Source of the DNA: Asaia bogorensis
Lineage (GTDB): Bacteria; Pseudomonadota; Alphaproteobacteria; Acetobacterales; Acetobacteraceae
NCBI GenBank assembly: GCA_945897825.1
Contig: CAMDGX010000023.1
Location: 1 to 55,636, forward strand
DNA: 55,636 nt
Direction: 5' to 3'
Numbering within the stretch: position 1 is the first letter of the stretch; each line of letters opens with the position of its first letter. The position numbers and the translations under genes are program-made. The notes beneath the pieces are model-generated. The model was not told the origin of the DNA, searched no databases, and saw only the letters and a list, made by a program, of their open reading frames with translations. Positions 44,824-52,817 of this stretch are shown piece after piece.

Positions 44824-45031
44824 AACGATGCCGCGCATTGCTGGCCCGCGCCAGTCGCGGGGAAATTCCGCCAACGTTACCTGCATTTAAGCCGTATTCG
44901 CGCGATAGCCGGTTGTCGCGGCCGCTGGTGCGGCCCATGAATGCGGGTGAACGGCGCCACGCCCTTTCGGGGGCCGGGCGCGCAGGCGAAGGTCTGGTGG
45001 GTTGCGGATTGCCGGGTTTCCAGGAGCTGGC

Positions 45032-46942
45032 GTGATCAGCCGGCGGATTGCCTGGGGAAGGCGCAACGTCGGGCGGCATTTGTCGCCACGGCGCCTGATC
45101 CGTTATCTGCGCCCGCGCCCTGGCGCGGATGAAGACGGGGCGCCGCCGCGGGTGCGGCGCGGGTTTGGGTTCTGGATCAGCCATGCACCGGCCACCGCGC
45201 GCGCCCTGGTGCGTGCCGACGAGATGTGGCTGTCGGTGCTGGCGGCCTTTGTCGGCGCGTTCTCCGGCCTGTGCGTCATCGCGATGAGTGCCGTGACGCA
45301 GTGGATGCACATGGTGCTCTACGGCATCGGCCCGCATGACCGGCTGTCCTCGCAGGTCGAGGTCGGGCTGTGGAACGCGCTGCTGGTGCCGACGCTGGGC
45401 GGGCTGGTGCTCGGGTTATCGGGGTTGGCGCTGGCGAAGTGGTGGCCGCGGCGGGCGGTCGACGCGATCGAGGCCAATGCGCTGCATGGCGGGCGCATGT
45501 CGGTGAATGCGAGCCTTGTCGTCGTGGCGCAGACGATGTGGTCTAACGGCGTCGGTGCCTCGGTGGGGCTCGAGGCGGGCTATACCCAGATCGGCGCGGC
45601 GCTGGCCTCGCGGCTGGGCCGGGCGTTCCGGGTGCGGCGCAACGATCTGCGGCTGCTGGTCGGCTGCGGCGCGGCGGGCGCCATCGCGGCGGCGTTCAAC
45701 GCGCCGCTGGCAGGCGCCTTCTATGCGTTCGAGCTGGTGATCGGCACCTATACGCTGGCGGCGCTGGCGCCGGTGATCATTGCCTCGATCGTCGCGGTGT
45801 CGATCTCGCGGGCGCTGATGCCGCACGAGTTTGCCTTCGACCTGCGGCTGCCGCTGGCGATCGATCCGGTGAACTACGTTCCGATCCTGTTGCTCGGCGT
45901 GGTCTGCGCGCTGGCCGGGATCGCGATCATGCGCGGCGTGACGGTGACGGAGGACATCTTCCGCCGCTCGGGCGTGCCGGTGTGGCTGCGCCCGGCGATC
46001 GGCGGGCTGGCGGTGGGGATGCTGGCGCTGGTGACGCCGCAGGTGCTGTCGGCGGGGCATGGGGCGCTCCAGGTGGACATCGATGCGCCGTTCACGCTGG
46101 GGGCGCTGCTGCTGCTGATCCTGCTGAAGTCGGTGGCTTCGGCGATCTCGCTGGGCTCGGGGTTTCGCGGCGGGTTGTTCTTTGCCTCGCTGTTCCTGGG
46201 TGCGTTGGTGGGCAAGGCGTTCGCGGCCGCGCTGGCCGAGGTGTCGGCCGTGTATGCGATGCCGAGCGTGGTGGCGGCGCTGGTGGGCATGAGTGCCTTG
46301 GCGGTGGCGATCGTGGGCGGGCCGTTGACGATGGCGTTCCTGGCGCTGGAGACGACGGGGTCGCTGCCGCTGACGGTGGCGGTGCTGGCGGCTTCGGTGG
46401 TGTCGTCGCTGACGGTGCGGCGGACCTTCGGGTATTCGTTTGCGACGTGGCGGTTCCACCTGCGCGGGGAGGCGATCCGCAGTGCCGTCGATATCGGGTG
46501 GATGCGCAACCTGACGGTCGGGCGGATGATGCGGCGCGAGCTGCGCACGGTGCGCGGGGACACGACGCTGGCGAGCTTCCGGCGCGACTTCGCGCTGGGG
46601 GTGGCGGACCGGGTGGTGGTGGTGGACGATGCCGGGAAATACGCGGGCATCGTGCTGGTGGCGGAGGCGCATACGCAGGCGAACGAGGTGGCGGGCAAGG
46701 GGGCGGTGGGCAAGGGAACCGGGACGGTGATGGACCTGCTGCACAGCGAGGAGGACATGCTGACGCCGCAGATGACGATCAAGGAGGCGGTGGCGCTGTT
46801 CGAGGCGGCGGAGGCGGATGCGCTGGCGGTGGTGGACAGCGTGGAAAACCGCAAGGTGATCGGGTTGCTGACGGAGCAGTATGCGCTGCGGCGCTACAGC
46901 GAGGAGCTGGAGCGGCGGCGGCGGGAATTGTCGGGGGAGTAG
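45032..46942 (+). CDS. ClC-type chloride channel/antiporter with C-terminal CBS domains
   Basis: A 636-residue membrane protein. The ClC filter segments are visible in divergent form: NGVGASVGLEAGYTQIGAALAS with the gating Glu (usually GSGGSVGREGP), GAAGAIAAAFNAPLAGAFYAFE, and LGSGFRGGLFFASLFLGALVGK (usually GSGxxGGxFxPxL). A pair of CBS domains (about residues 500-630, TVGRMMRRELRTVRGDTTLASF and DMLTPQMTIKEAVALFEAAEAD) follows in the cytoplasm. The start is GTG 45032 after CCAGGAG; an in-frame TTG at 45002 is not favoured. The AhpD-like gene starts five bases downstream. Confidence 0.9.
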   Translation: MISRRIAWGRRNVGRHLSPRRLIRYLRPRPGADEDGAPPRVRRGFGFWISHAPATARALVRADEMWLSVLAAFVGAFSGLCVIAMSAVTQWMHMVLYGIGPHDRLSSQVEVGLWNALLVPTLGGLVLGLSGLALAKWWPRRAVDAIEANALHGGRMSVNASLVVVAQTMWSNGVGASVGLEAGYTQIGAALASRLGRAFRVRRNDLRLLVGCGAAGAIAAAFNAPLAGAFYAFELVIGTYTLAALAPVIIASIVAVSISRALMPHEFAFDLRLPLAIDPVNYVPILLLGVVCALAGIAIMRGVTVTEDIFRRSGVPVWLRPAIGGLAVGMLALVTPQVLSAGHGALQVDIDAPFTLGALLLLILLKSVASAISLGSGFRGGLFFASLFLGALVGKAFAAALAEVSAVYAMPSVVAALVGMSALAVAIVGGPLTMAFLALETTGSLPLTVAVLAASVVSSLTVRRTFGYSFATWRFHLRGEAIRSAVDIGWMRNLTVGRMMRRELRTVRGDTTLASFRRDFALGVADRVVVVDDAGKYAGIVLVAEAHTQANEVAGKGAVGKGTGTVMDLLHSEEDMLTPQMTIKEAVALFEAAEADALAVVDSVENRKVIGLLTEQYALRRYSEELERRRRELSGE

Positions 46943-46946
46943 GGCG

Positions 46947-47339
46947 ATGGTCAGGCTGGTCGAATACGCGGAGGCGTCGGCGGAGGCGCGGGCGGTGTTC
47001 GAGGACATCGCCGCGGTGCGGGGCATCCGGCCGGAGGAGGTGAACAACGTGTGGAAGGCGATGGCCGTCCATCCGGCGAACATGCGGCGGTTCTGGGAGC
47101 AGGTGAAGGCGGTGATGGGGCCGGGGACGCTGGATCCGGTGACCAAGGAGCTGATCTACCTGGCGGTGTCGATCAGCCAGCAATGCGAGTATTGCGTGGC
47201 CTCGCATACGGTGGCGGCACGGCGGAAGGGGGCGAGCGAGGACATGCTGGCCGAGATGATCGCGGTGGTGGGCCTGGCGGTGGAGGGGAACCGGCTGGCC
47301 TCGGCGTACCAGGTGCCGGTGGACGCGGCGTTCCGCTAG
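46947..47339 (+). CDS. AhpD-like/carboxymuconolactone decarboxylase-family protein
   Basis: A 130-residue all-helical protein. The redox motif is CEYCVASHTVAARRKG with two Cys two residues apart and the following His, as in AhpD peroxidase-like proteins. NNVWKAMAVHPANMRRFWEQV and MLAEMIAVVGLAVEGNRLASAY complete the family pattern. It could act as a peroxide or disulphide reductase partner. ATG 46947 is five bases from the ClC stop, so it is in the same transcript. Confidence 0.9.
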   Translation: MVRLVEYAEASAEARAVFEDIAAVRGIRPEEVNNVWKAMAVHPANMRRFWEQVKAVMGPGTLDPVTKELIYLAVSISQQCEYCVASHTVAARRKGASEDMLAEMIAVVGLAVEGNRLASAYQVPVDAAFR

Positions 47340-47381
47340 TTTGTCTTGATATCGTAATAATTAAGGCGCGGCAGGGCTTGG

Positions 47382-48005
47382 TCAGGCCCGGCCGTGTTTT
47401 TTGGCGGCCCGCGCGGCGGCGATGATGTTGGGCGGCAGGCCGAGGCGGGGGTCGGTGAGGCGCCAGGGGCGTTCGGGACGGGGTTTCGGCGCGCGCGGTT
47501 TTCTTGGGCGCGGGGGGAGTGTGAGCCAGTCGGGCTGCTTGACGCCGAGGGCCTGGCAGAGGGGGCGCAGCAGGCGGCCGGCTTGCGGGGCGTCCTGCAC
47601 GAACTGACGCGCTTCTGTTTCGTTGTGCAGGATGTGCGACAGGAACCCGGCGGGCGGGGCGGCTTCCGGGATGCGGTGGTTCACCCAGGCGAAGGCGCGC
47701 GGGAGACGGATTTCGGGCGTCGGCCGGGGCTTTGACGGGCGCGGCTTGCGGGGGGTGGGGAGGGTGCCGGTGCGCCATCTGTCGTGCAGGGCGTGGAGGC
47801 GGGTGAGCAGGCGGTCGAGGCGGAGCCAGAGCAGGGTCCAGACGGGCTCGGGGAGGAGGGGACGCTTCGGGGGTGGAACGATAGCGAGAAAGACCCTCTG
47901 GCCGAGCCATACGGGCTGCGGCGGACGCAGCTGTCGCGTCAGCTGGGTGCCGATGGCGGCGCGCAGCATCACGACGATGCGGGTGAGGTGTTCCATGAGG
48001 GTCAT
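47382..48005 (-). CDS. Hypothetical protein, Pro/Arg-rich, Acetobacteraceae-type
   Basis: A 207-residue protein of unknown function. The first 60 residues are amphipathic (MEHLTRIVVMLRAAIGTQLTRQLR), then come RLDRLLTRLHALHDRWR and an Arg/Pro/Lys-rich linker, then a conserved-looking block with FAWVNHRIPEAAPPAGFLSHILHNETEARQFVQDAPQAGRLLRPLCQALG. I recall similar proteins, often in several copies per genome, in Acetobacteraceae. No catalytic motif is clear. A perfect palindrome lies eight bases before the ATG. It may be autoregulated or mobile-element associated. Confidence 0.7.
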   Translation of the reverse strand: MTLMEHLTRIVVMLRAAIGTQLTRQLRPPQPVWLGQRVFLAIVPPPKRPLLPEPVWTLLWLRLDRLLTRLHALHDRWRTGTLPTPRKPRPSKPRPTPEIRLPRAFAWVNHRIPEAAPPAGFLSHILHNETEARQFVQDAPQAGRLLRPLCQALGVKQPDWLTLPPRPRKPRAPKPRPERPWRLTDPRLGLPPNIIAAARAAKKHGRA

Positions 48006-48012
48006 GGGGGGT

Positions 48013-48033
48013 ATCTAACATTGTTTGTTAGAT
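48013..48033. promoter_or_regulatory. Perfect inverted repeat just upstream of the hypothetical gene
   Basis: ATCTAACA and TGTTAGAT are separated by TTGTT. The palindrome ends eight bases before the ATG at 48005 (minus strand). The AT-rich sequence in GC-rich surroundings suggests an operator. It overlaps the region where a ribosome or RNA polymerase would sit, so it could repress the gene when bound. Confidence 0.65.
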
Positions 48034-48035
48034 GA

Positions 48036-48344
48036 TGCAAGGGGTGGGTGAGGAATTTTTTCTGGCGATGCGGGGTTTGGGTGGGTGCCTTGGGGGTGGG
48101 GAGAAGGAAGAAAGAAAGGAAGGAAGGAAGGAAGCAAACAAGAAGAAGATTCAACACGGAGGCACAGAGGCACGGAGGAGCAAGGCAAGGGAGAAGGAAG
48201 GAAGCAGGATTCACATAGAGGCAGAGAGGGTAGAGGACGCCGGGAGAGGCTATGGTTTGCCTTTGGTGTTCGGGTGGTGGAGAGAAAGGAAGCGTGGATT
48301 CCTCACTTCGTTCGGAATGACGGTGGTTAGATGGGGGGATGAAT
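48036..48344. repeat. Purine-rich low-complexity zone with GAAG microsatellite and ACACGGAGGCACAGAGG motif
   Basis: There is no convincing gene in this 300-base gap. From 48104 to 48150 runs a GGAA/GAAG microsatellite, then AGAAGAAGATTC. At about 48151-48180 lies TTCAACACGGAGGCACAGAGG, which resembles a repeat I recall from many bacterial genomes. The rest is purine-biased. It replaces the left half of repeat copy C. Confidence 0.75.
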
Positions 48345-48393
48345 AAAGTCTTTTTGCTTCTTTTTCTTCAGAAAAAGAAGGCGCTTGCTTACT
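48345..48393. repeat. AT-rich repeat element, half copy C
   Basis: Only the right part of the element is present: AAAGTCTTTTTG, hairpin 3 at 48357-48380 (CTTCTTTTTC/GAAAAAGAAG, loop TTCA), then GCGCTTGCTTACT. Read on the minus strand the end is AGTAAGCAAGCGC and contains the bisC stop TAA at 48389-48391. Confidence 0.85.
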
Positions 48394-50686
48394 CTTCTTC
48401 GATCCTGGGCGGCGTGTGGACTTTGATGGGTGGGAGGGGGGCGGTCCATTTTTCGAGGCGGACGAGGCAGGACTGGGCGATGGGGCCTTGGCCGAGTTTG
48501 CTGGTGGGGGCGTCGCGGGTGAGGACGTTGGGGTTGCCGTGGACGCAGAGGCTGCCGGGGGTGCCGGGCTCCAGCGGGTCGAGCCAGGCGCCGGTGGGCA
48601 GGACGACGACGCCGGGGAGCAGGCCGTCGGTGAGGGTGGCGCCGGCGAGGCAGGCGCCGCGGGCGTTGAAGACGCGGACGATGTCGCCGTGGGCGATGTT
48701 ACGTTCGGCGGCGTCGGCGGTGTGGATCAGGATGGCTTCGCGGCCGTGGATTTTCGACGCCAGCGAGGTGCGGGCCATGTCCATCTGGCTGTGCAGGCGG
48801 GTGGCGGGCTGGACGCTGAGGAGGTGGAGTTCGTCGGGGGCGGCGGTGCCGAGGTATTCCTGGGGCGCGCGCCAGACCGGGTGGCCGGGGCAGTCGTCGT
48901 AGGCGAAGCCGGCGATGCGTTCGGAGAAGAGTTCGATTTTTCCCGACGGGGTGTTGAGCGGCGCGGCGTCGGGGGTGGCGCGGAAGCTGCTGAAGGCGAC
49001 GATGGGGGTTTCGGGTTCGGGGACTTCGACCATGCCTTGCGCCCAGAAGGTGTCGAAGTCGGGCAGGGTGACGTCCATGCGGGCGGCGGCGTCGCGGGCG
49101 CGGCCGTACATGGCGCGCAGCCAGGCGTTCTCGTCGCGCTGCTGGGTGTAGCGGGGGCGGACGCCGAGGGCGTCGGCGATGTCGGCCATGTAGTCGAACT
49201 CGTTTCGGGCCTGGGCGACCGGCGCGACGAGTTGCTTCATCGCCAGGATGTGGCGGTCGAGCGAGCCGGCGCCGATGTCGTTGCGCTCCATGGTGGTGGT
49301 GGCGGGCAGGACGATGTCGGCGTGGCGGGCGATGGGGGTCCACCAGGGTTCGCTGACGATGATCGTTTCGGGCTTGGCCCAGGCGCGCAGCAGGCGGTTG
49401 ATGTCCTGGTGGTGGTGGAAGGGGTTGCCGCCGGCCCACCAGACGAGGCGGGTGTCGGGATAGGTGATGCGGCGGCCGTTCCAGTCGACCTCGTCGCCGG
49501 GGCGTTCGAGCATGTCGGTGATGCGGGCGACGGGGATGAAGGAGCGGGCGGGGTTGGGCAGCGACGGGAGGCTGACGGAGGGGATCATGTGGCGGGCGCC
49601 GCCCATGCCGTTCTCGCTGCCGAGGCCGAAGGTGAAGCCGCGGCCGGGGAGGCCGATGCCGCCGAGCATCGATGCCAGGGCGGTGAGCATCCAGTAGGGC
49701 TGTTCGCCGGCCTCGGCGCGCTGGAGGGACCAGGCGGCGGTGAGCATGTTGGGCGCGGCGGCGAGGTCGCGGGCGAGTTGGGCGATTTGCGCCGCGGGGA
49801 GGCCGGTTTCGCGGACGGCCCATTCGGGGGTTTTGGGGGTGTTGTCGGTTTCGCCGAGGATGTAGGCGCGGAGGTGCGCGTAGCCGGTGGTGTGGGTGGC
49901 GAGGAAGGCCTGGTCGGCGTGGCCCTCGGTGATGAGGACGTGGGCGAGGGCGAGCATCAGGGCGGTGTCGGTGGTGGGGCGGATGGGCCACCACTCGGCT
50001 TGGATGTCGTCCGGAATGTCGGCGCGGATGGGGGAGATGTTGACGATGCGGATGCCGGCCTGGGCCGCGCGGTGGAGCCAGGTGCCCATTTCGTGGCGGG
50101 CGCCGCCGCCGGCGTTGACGTGGCCGTTGCGCAGGGTGATGCCGCCGAAGCAGACGAGGATCTTCGCGTGGGCGATGATGTCGCGCCAGGCGATGACGGG
50201 ACGGTCGACGATTTCCATGCCGCCGACGATGTGGGGCATGAGCGTCATGCCGGCGGCGTAGGAGTAGTTGGTGACCTGGCCGGTGTAGCCGCCGGCCGAC
50301 GCCAGCAGGCGGTGGAGCTGGGACTGGGCGTGGTGGAAGCGGCCGGCGCTGGCCCAGCCGTAGGAGCCGCCGAAGATGCTGGCGGGGCCGTGCGTGTCGC
50401 GGACCCTTGCGAGTTCCGAGGCGACGAGGGTGGTGGCGTGGTCCCAGGTGAGGGGGACGAAGGGGTCGGCGCCGCGGGGGGTGCCGCCGGCGCGGTCGCC
50501 TTGGAGCCAGGATTTGCGGGCGTGGGGGCGGTCGATGCGGAGCGGGGAATGCAGCGCGTCGGGCATGCCCTGGAGGATGGGGGGCGGGGCGGGGTCGGCC
50601 GGGGGGGGGGTGATGCGCGTGAGGCGGCCGTGTTCGATGGTGGCGGTGAAGGCGCCCCAGTGGGCGGCGTGGTGCAGCTCGGTCAT
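48389..50686 (-). CDS. bisC: Molybdopterin oxidoreductase of the biotin sulfoxide/TMAO reductase group
   Basis: A 765-residue molybdoenzyme. It starts MTELHHAAHWGAFTATIEHGRL, without Tat signal and without the N-terminal Cys cluster, so it is cytosolic and lacks the 4Fe-4S centre, as in BisC and TorZ-like enzymes. RPHARKSWLQGDRAGGTPRG and SIFGGSYGWASAGRFHHAQSQLHRLL are family blocks. The Mo ligand Ser is probably in TGQVTNYSYAAGM. GHVNAGGGARHEMGTWLHRA binds the cofactor. It probably reduces a sulfoxide or N-oxide. The C-terminus EEE is directly followed by a TAA that lies in repeat copy C, and the promoter side faces copy D. Confidence 0.88.
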   Translation of the reverse strand: MTELHHAAHWGAFTATIEHGRLTRITPPPADPAPPPILQGMPDALHSPLRIDRPHARKSWLQGDRAGGTPRGADPFVPLTWDHATTLVASELARVRDTHGPASIFGGSYGWASAGRFHHAQSQLHRLLASAGGYTGQVTNYSYAAGMTLMPHIVGGMEIVDRPVIAWRDIIAHAKILVCFGGITLRNGHVNAGGGARHEMGTWLHRAAQAGIRIVNISPIRADIPDDIQAEWWPIRPTTDTALMLALAHVLITEGHADQAFLATHTTGYAHLRAYILGETDNTPKTPEWAVRETGLPAAQIAQLARDLAAAPNMLTAAWSLQRAEAGEQPYWMLTALASMLGGIGLPGRGFTFGLGSENGMGGARHMIPSVSLPSLPNPARSFIPVARITDMLERPGDEVDWNGRRITYPDTRLVWWAGGNPFHHHQDINRLLRAWAKPETIIVSEPWWTPIARHADIVLPATTTMERNDIGAGSLDRHILAMKQLVAPVAQARNEFDYMADIADALGVRPRYTQQRDENAWLRAMYGRARDAAARMDVTLPDFDTFWAQGMVEVPEPETPIVAFSSFRATPDAAPLNTPSGKIELFSERIAGFAYDDCPGHPVWRAPQEYLGTAAPDELHLLSVQPATRLHSQMDMARTSLASKIHGREAILIHTADAAERNIAHGDIVRVFNARGACLAGATLTDGLLPGVVVLPTGAWLDPLEPGTPGSLCVHGNPNVLTRDAPTSKLGQGPIAQSCLVRLEKWTAPLPPIKVHTPPRIEEE

Positions 50687-50710
50687 GGGTGGGAATTTGG
50701 CGGTTCGACA

Positions 50711-50862
50711 GGAAGGAAGGAAGGGGTTCTTTTTTGAAAAAAAGAACCAAAAAACTTTTGTCCATTTGCTTGGGGGTTTCTGGGCGGATACGCGGGCGCG
50801 AATGGATGGAAGTCTTTTTGCTTCTTTTTCTTCAGAAAAAGAAGATTCTTGCTTGCTTCCTT
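50711..50862. repeat. AT-rich three-hairpin repeat element, copy D
   Basis: A full copy between the divergent bisC and aminotransferase genes. GAAGGAAGGAAGG precedes hairpin 1 at 50726-50747 (GTTCTTTTT/AAAAAGAAC, loop TGAA). The central stem pairs 50748-50769 with 50796-50820. Hairpin 3 is 50821-50844 (CTTCTTTTTC/GAAAAAGAAG, loop TTCA), followed by ATTCTTGCTTGCTTCC. Unlike the other copies it is at 5' ends of genes. Confidence 0.85.
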
Positions 50863-50917
50863 GAAGGCCGGGCGCCCGCAGCGTAGGGTTGCGACCTGTT
50901 CCGAAGGAGGCTTTGCC

Positions 50918-52321
50918 ATGAATCCCCCGCCGCGCGCCAATTCGGCTGCTGCCCGCGACATCGCCAATGTTCTGCACCCGAACACCGACCTGAAGATGCA
51001 CCTGGAGAACGGGCCGGTGGTGATCACCCATGGCGAGGGGGTTCGTGTGTTCGACGACACCGGCAAGGGCTACATCGAGGCGGTGGCGGGGCTGTGGTGT
51101 GCGTCGCTGGGGTTCTCGAACGAGCGGCTGGTGGAGGCGGCGGCGGCGCAGATGCGCAAGTTGCCGTATTATCACGGGTTCACCAGCAAGTCGCACGGGC
51201 CGATGATCGACCTGGCGGAAATGCTGATCGAGCGGGCGCCGGTGAAGATGAGCAAGGTGTTCTTCGCCAATTCGGGGTCCGAGGCGAACGATACCGCGAT
51301 CAAGATGGTGTGGTATTTCAACAATGCGATCGGGCGGCCGGAGAAGAAGAAGATCATCGGGCGGATCAAGGGGTATCACGGGATCACCGTGGCATCGGCG
51401 TCCTTGACCGGGCTGGCGGCGAACCATCGCAGCTTCGATGTGCCGCTCGATCGGTTCGTCCATACGATGACGCCGCATTACTACCATGGCGCGCTGGAGG
51501 GGGAGAGCGAGGAGGAGTTCGCCACGCGGTGTGCGGATGAGCTGGAGAAGCTGATCCTCAAGGAGGGGCCGGACACGGTGGCGGCGATGTGGGCCGAGCC
51601 GGTGATGGGGGCCGGGGGGGTGATCGTGCCGCCGAAGGGGTATTTCCCGAAGATCCAGGCAGTATTGAAGAAGTATGACGTGCTGCTGGTGGCCGACGAG
51701 GTGATCACCGGGTTCTGGCGGACGGGGAACTACTGGGGGTCGGGCACGCTGGATGTCCGGCCGGATATCCTGACCTGTGCGAAGGCGCTGTCGTCGAGCT
51801 ACCTGCCGATCTCGGCGGTGATGGTGAACGACCGGGTATTCCGGGCGCTGGCGGAGGAAAGCCATTCGATCGGGACGTTCGGGCATGGCTACACGTATTC
51901 CGGGCATCCGGTGCCGGCGGCGGTGGCGGTCGAGACGCTGAAGATCTACGACGAGATGAAGATCGGTGAGAATGTGCGCACGGTCGGCGCGGTGATGCAG
52001 GCGGCGCTGCGCGAGCGGTTCGCCGGGCATGAGCTGGTGGGCGAAGTTCGCGGCATGGGGCTGATCGCGGCGGTGGAGCTGGTGGCGGACCGGGCGACGC
52101 ATCGGAACTTCGATGCCGGGCTGAAGATCGGCGCGCGGGCGGCGAAGCTGTGCGAGGCGAACGGGGTGATCAGCCGCGGGCTGCCGGGGGATGCGCTGGC
52201 GTTCAGCCCGCCGTTGATCATCGGCGAGGACGATGTGCGCGAGATGGTGGAGAAGGTCGGGCGGGCCGTCGACGAGCTGGCGGTGCAGCTGCGGCGGGAG
52301 AGCATCGGGGTGGTGGCCTAG
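50918..52321 (+). CDS. Class III PLP aminotransferase (omega-amino acid:pyruvate type)
   Basis: A 467-residue enzyme. VFFANSGSEANDTAIKMVWYFNNAIGRPEKKKIIGRIKGYHG is the PLP phosphate region, VLLVADEVITGFWRTG has the Asp pairing with the PLP nitrogen, and the Schiff-base Lys is in LTCAKALSSSYLPISAV. GHGYTYSGHPVPAAVAVETL closes the site. The pattern fits beta-alanine or putrescine:pyruvate aminotransferases. The ATG at 50918 follows an optimal AAGGAGG. Repeat copy D lies in its upstream region. Confidence 0.9.
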   Translation: MNPPPRANSAAARDIANVLHPNTDLKMHLENGPVVITHGEGVRVFDDTGKGYIEAVAGLWCASLGFSNERLVEAAAAQMRKLPYYHGFTSKSHGPMIDLAEMLIERAPVKMSKVFFANSGSEANDTAIKMVWYFNNAIGRPEKKKIIGRIKGYHGITVASASLTGLAANHRSFDVPLDRFVHTMTPHYYHGALEGESEEEFATRCADELEKLILKEGPDTVAAMWAEPVMGAGGVIVPPKGYFPKIQAVLKKYDVLLVADEVITGFWRTGNYWGSGTLDVRPDILTCAKALSSSYLPISAVMVNDRVFRALAEESHSIGTFGHGYTYSGHPVPAAVAVETLKIYDEMKIGENVRTVGAVMQAALRERFAGHELVGEVRGMGLIAAVELVADRATHRNFDAGLKIGARAAKLCEANGVISRGLPGDALAFSPPLIIGEDDVREMVEKVGRAVDELAVQLRRESIGVVA

Positions 52322-52371
52322 GCCCCCGGCGACGGCGCTTCGGGTCCGGGTCGGCATCGAAGGGGGACAGC

Positions 52372-52788
52372 GTGACGAAGATGCGCCACCTGTTGCTGTG
52401 GCCGATGCTGCTGGTGCTGGCGTCACCGTGCGTGGCGCATGACCAGGTCGTCGGGGTCACGCCCGAGGAGGTCCGCTTCGGCCATGTCCGGCGGCTGGGG
52501 GAGGCTGTGGTGTTGCATGGCGATCCCTCGCGGCCGGAGCCCTACGTGGTGCGCATCAAGGTTGGGCCGAACAACGTGACGATGCCGCATTCGCACCCGA
52601 AGGCGGAGGGGGTCACCGTCATTTCGGGCTGGATCGGCTTCGGCATCGGGCCTGTGTTCGACAAGGAAAAGGGGCGGGTTCTGCACCCCGGGTCGTTCCT
52701 GCACCTGCCCGCCAGGACGCCGCATTTCGCCTGGACGGGACCGGAGGGCGCGGTGATCCAGGCGCATGGGATCGGGCCGTTCCCGTAG
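52372..52788 (+). CDS. Secreted cupin-domain protein
   Basis: A 138-residue protein with a signal peptide (HLLLWPMLLVLASPCVAHD) and a single cupin barrel. NVTMPHSHPKAEGVTVISGWIGFGIG holds the His pair and Glu, and LPARTPHFAWTGPEG the last His, so metal binding is likely. Periplasmic. The probable start is GTG 52372 after a GGGGG stretch; ATG 52381 is an alternative. Substrate unknown. Gap to the aminotransferase is 50 bases. Confidence 0.8.
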   Translation: MTKMRHLLLWPMLLVLASPCVAHDQVVGVTPEEVRFGHVRRLGEAVVLHGDPSRPEPYVVRIKVGPNNVTMPHSHPKAEGVTVISGWIGFGIGPVFDKEKGRVLHPGSFLHLPARTPHFAWTGPEGAVIQAHGIGPFP

Positions 52789-52817
52789 GGCACGATCCGC
52801 GCTGATCGAAGCGCAGC

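Noticed and set aside
48104-48180. CRISPR-like repetition
   Set aside because: The repeats are 4-base microsatellites with no unit of 25-40 bases and no spacers.
50687-52426. N-terminal extension of bisC to 1345 codons
   Set aside because: It would run through repeat copy D and opposite the aminotransferase; the real start is ATG 50686.
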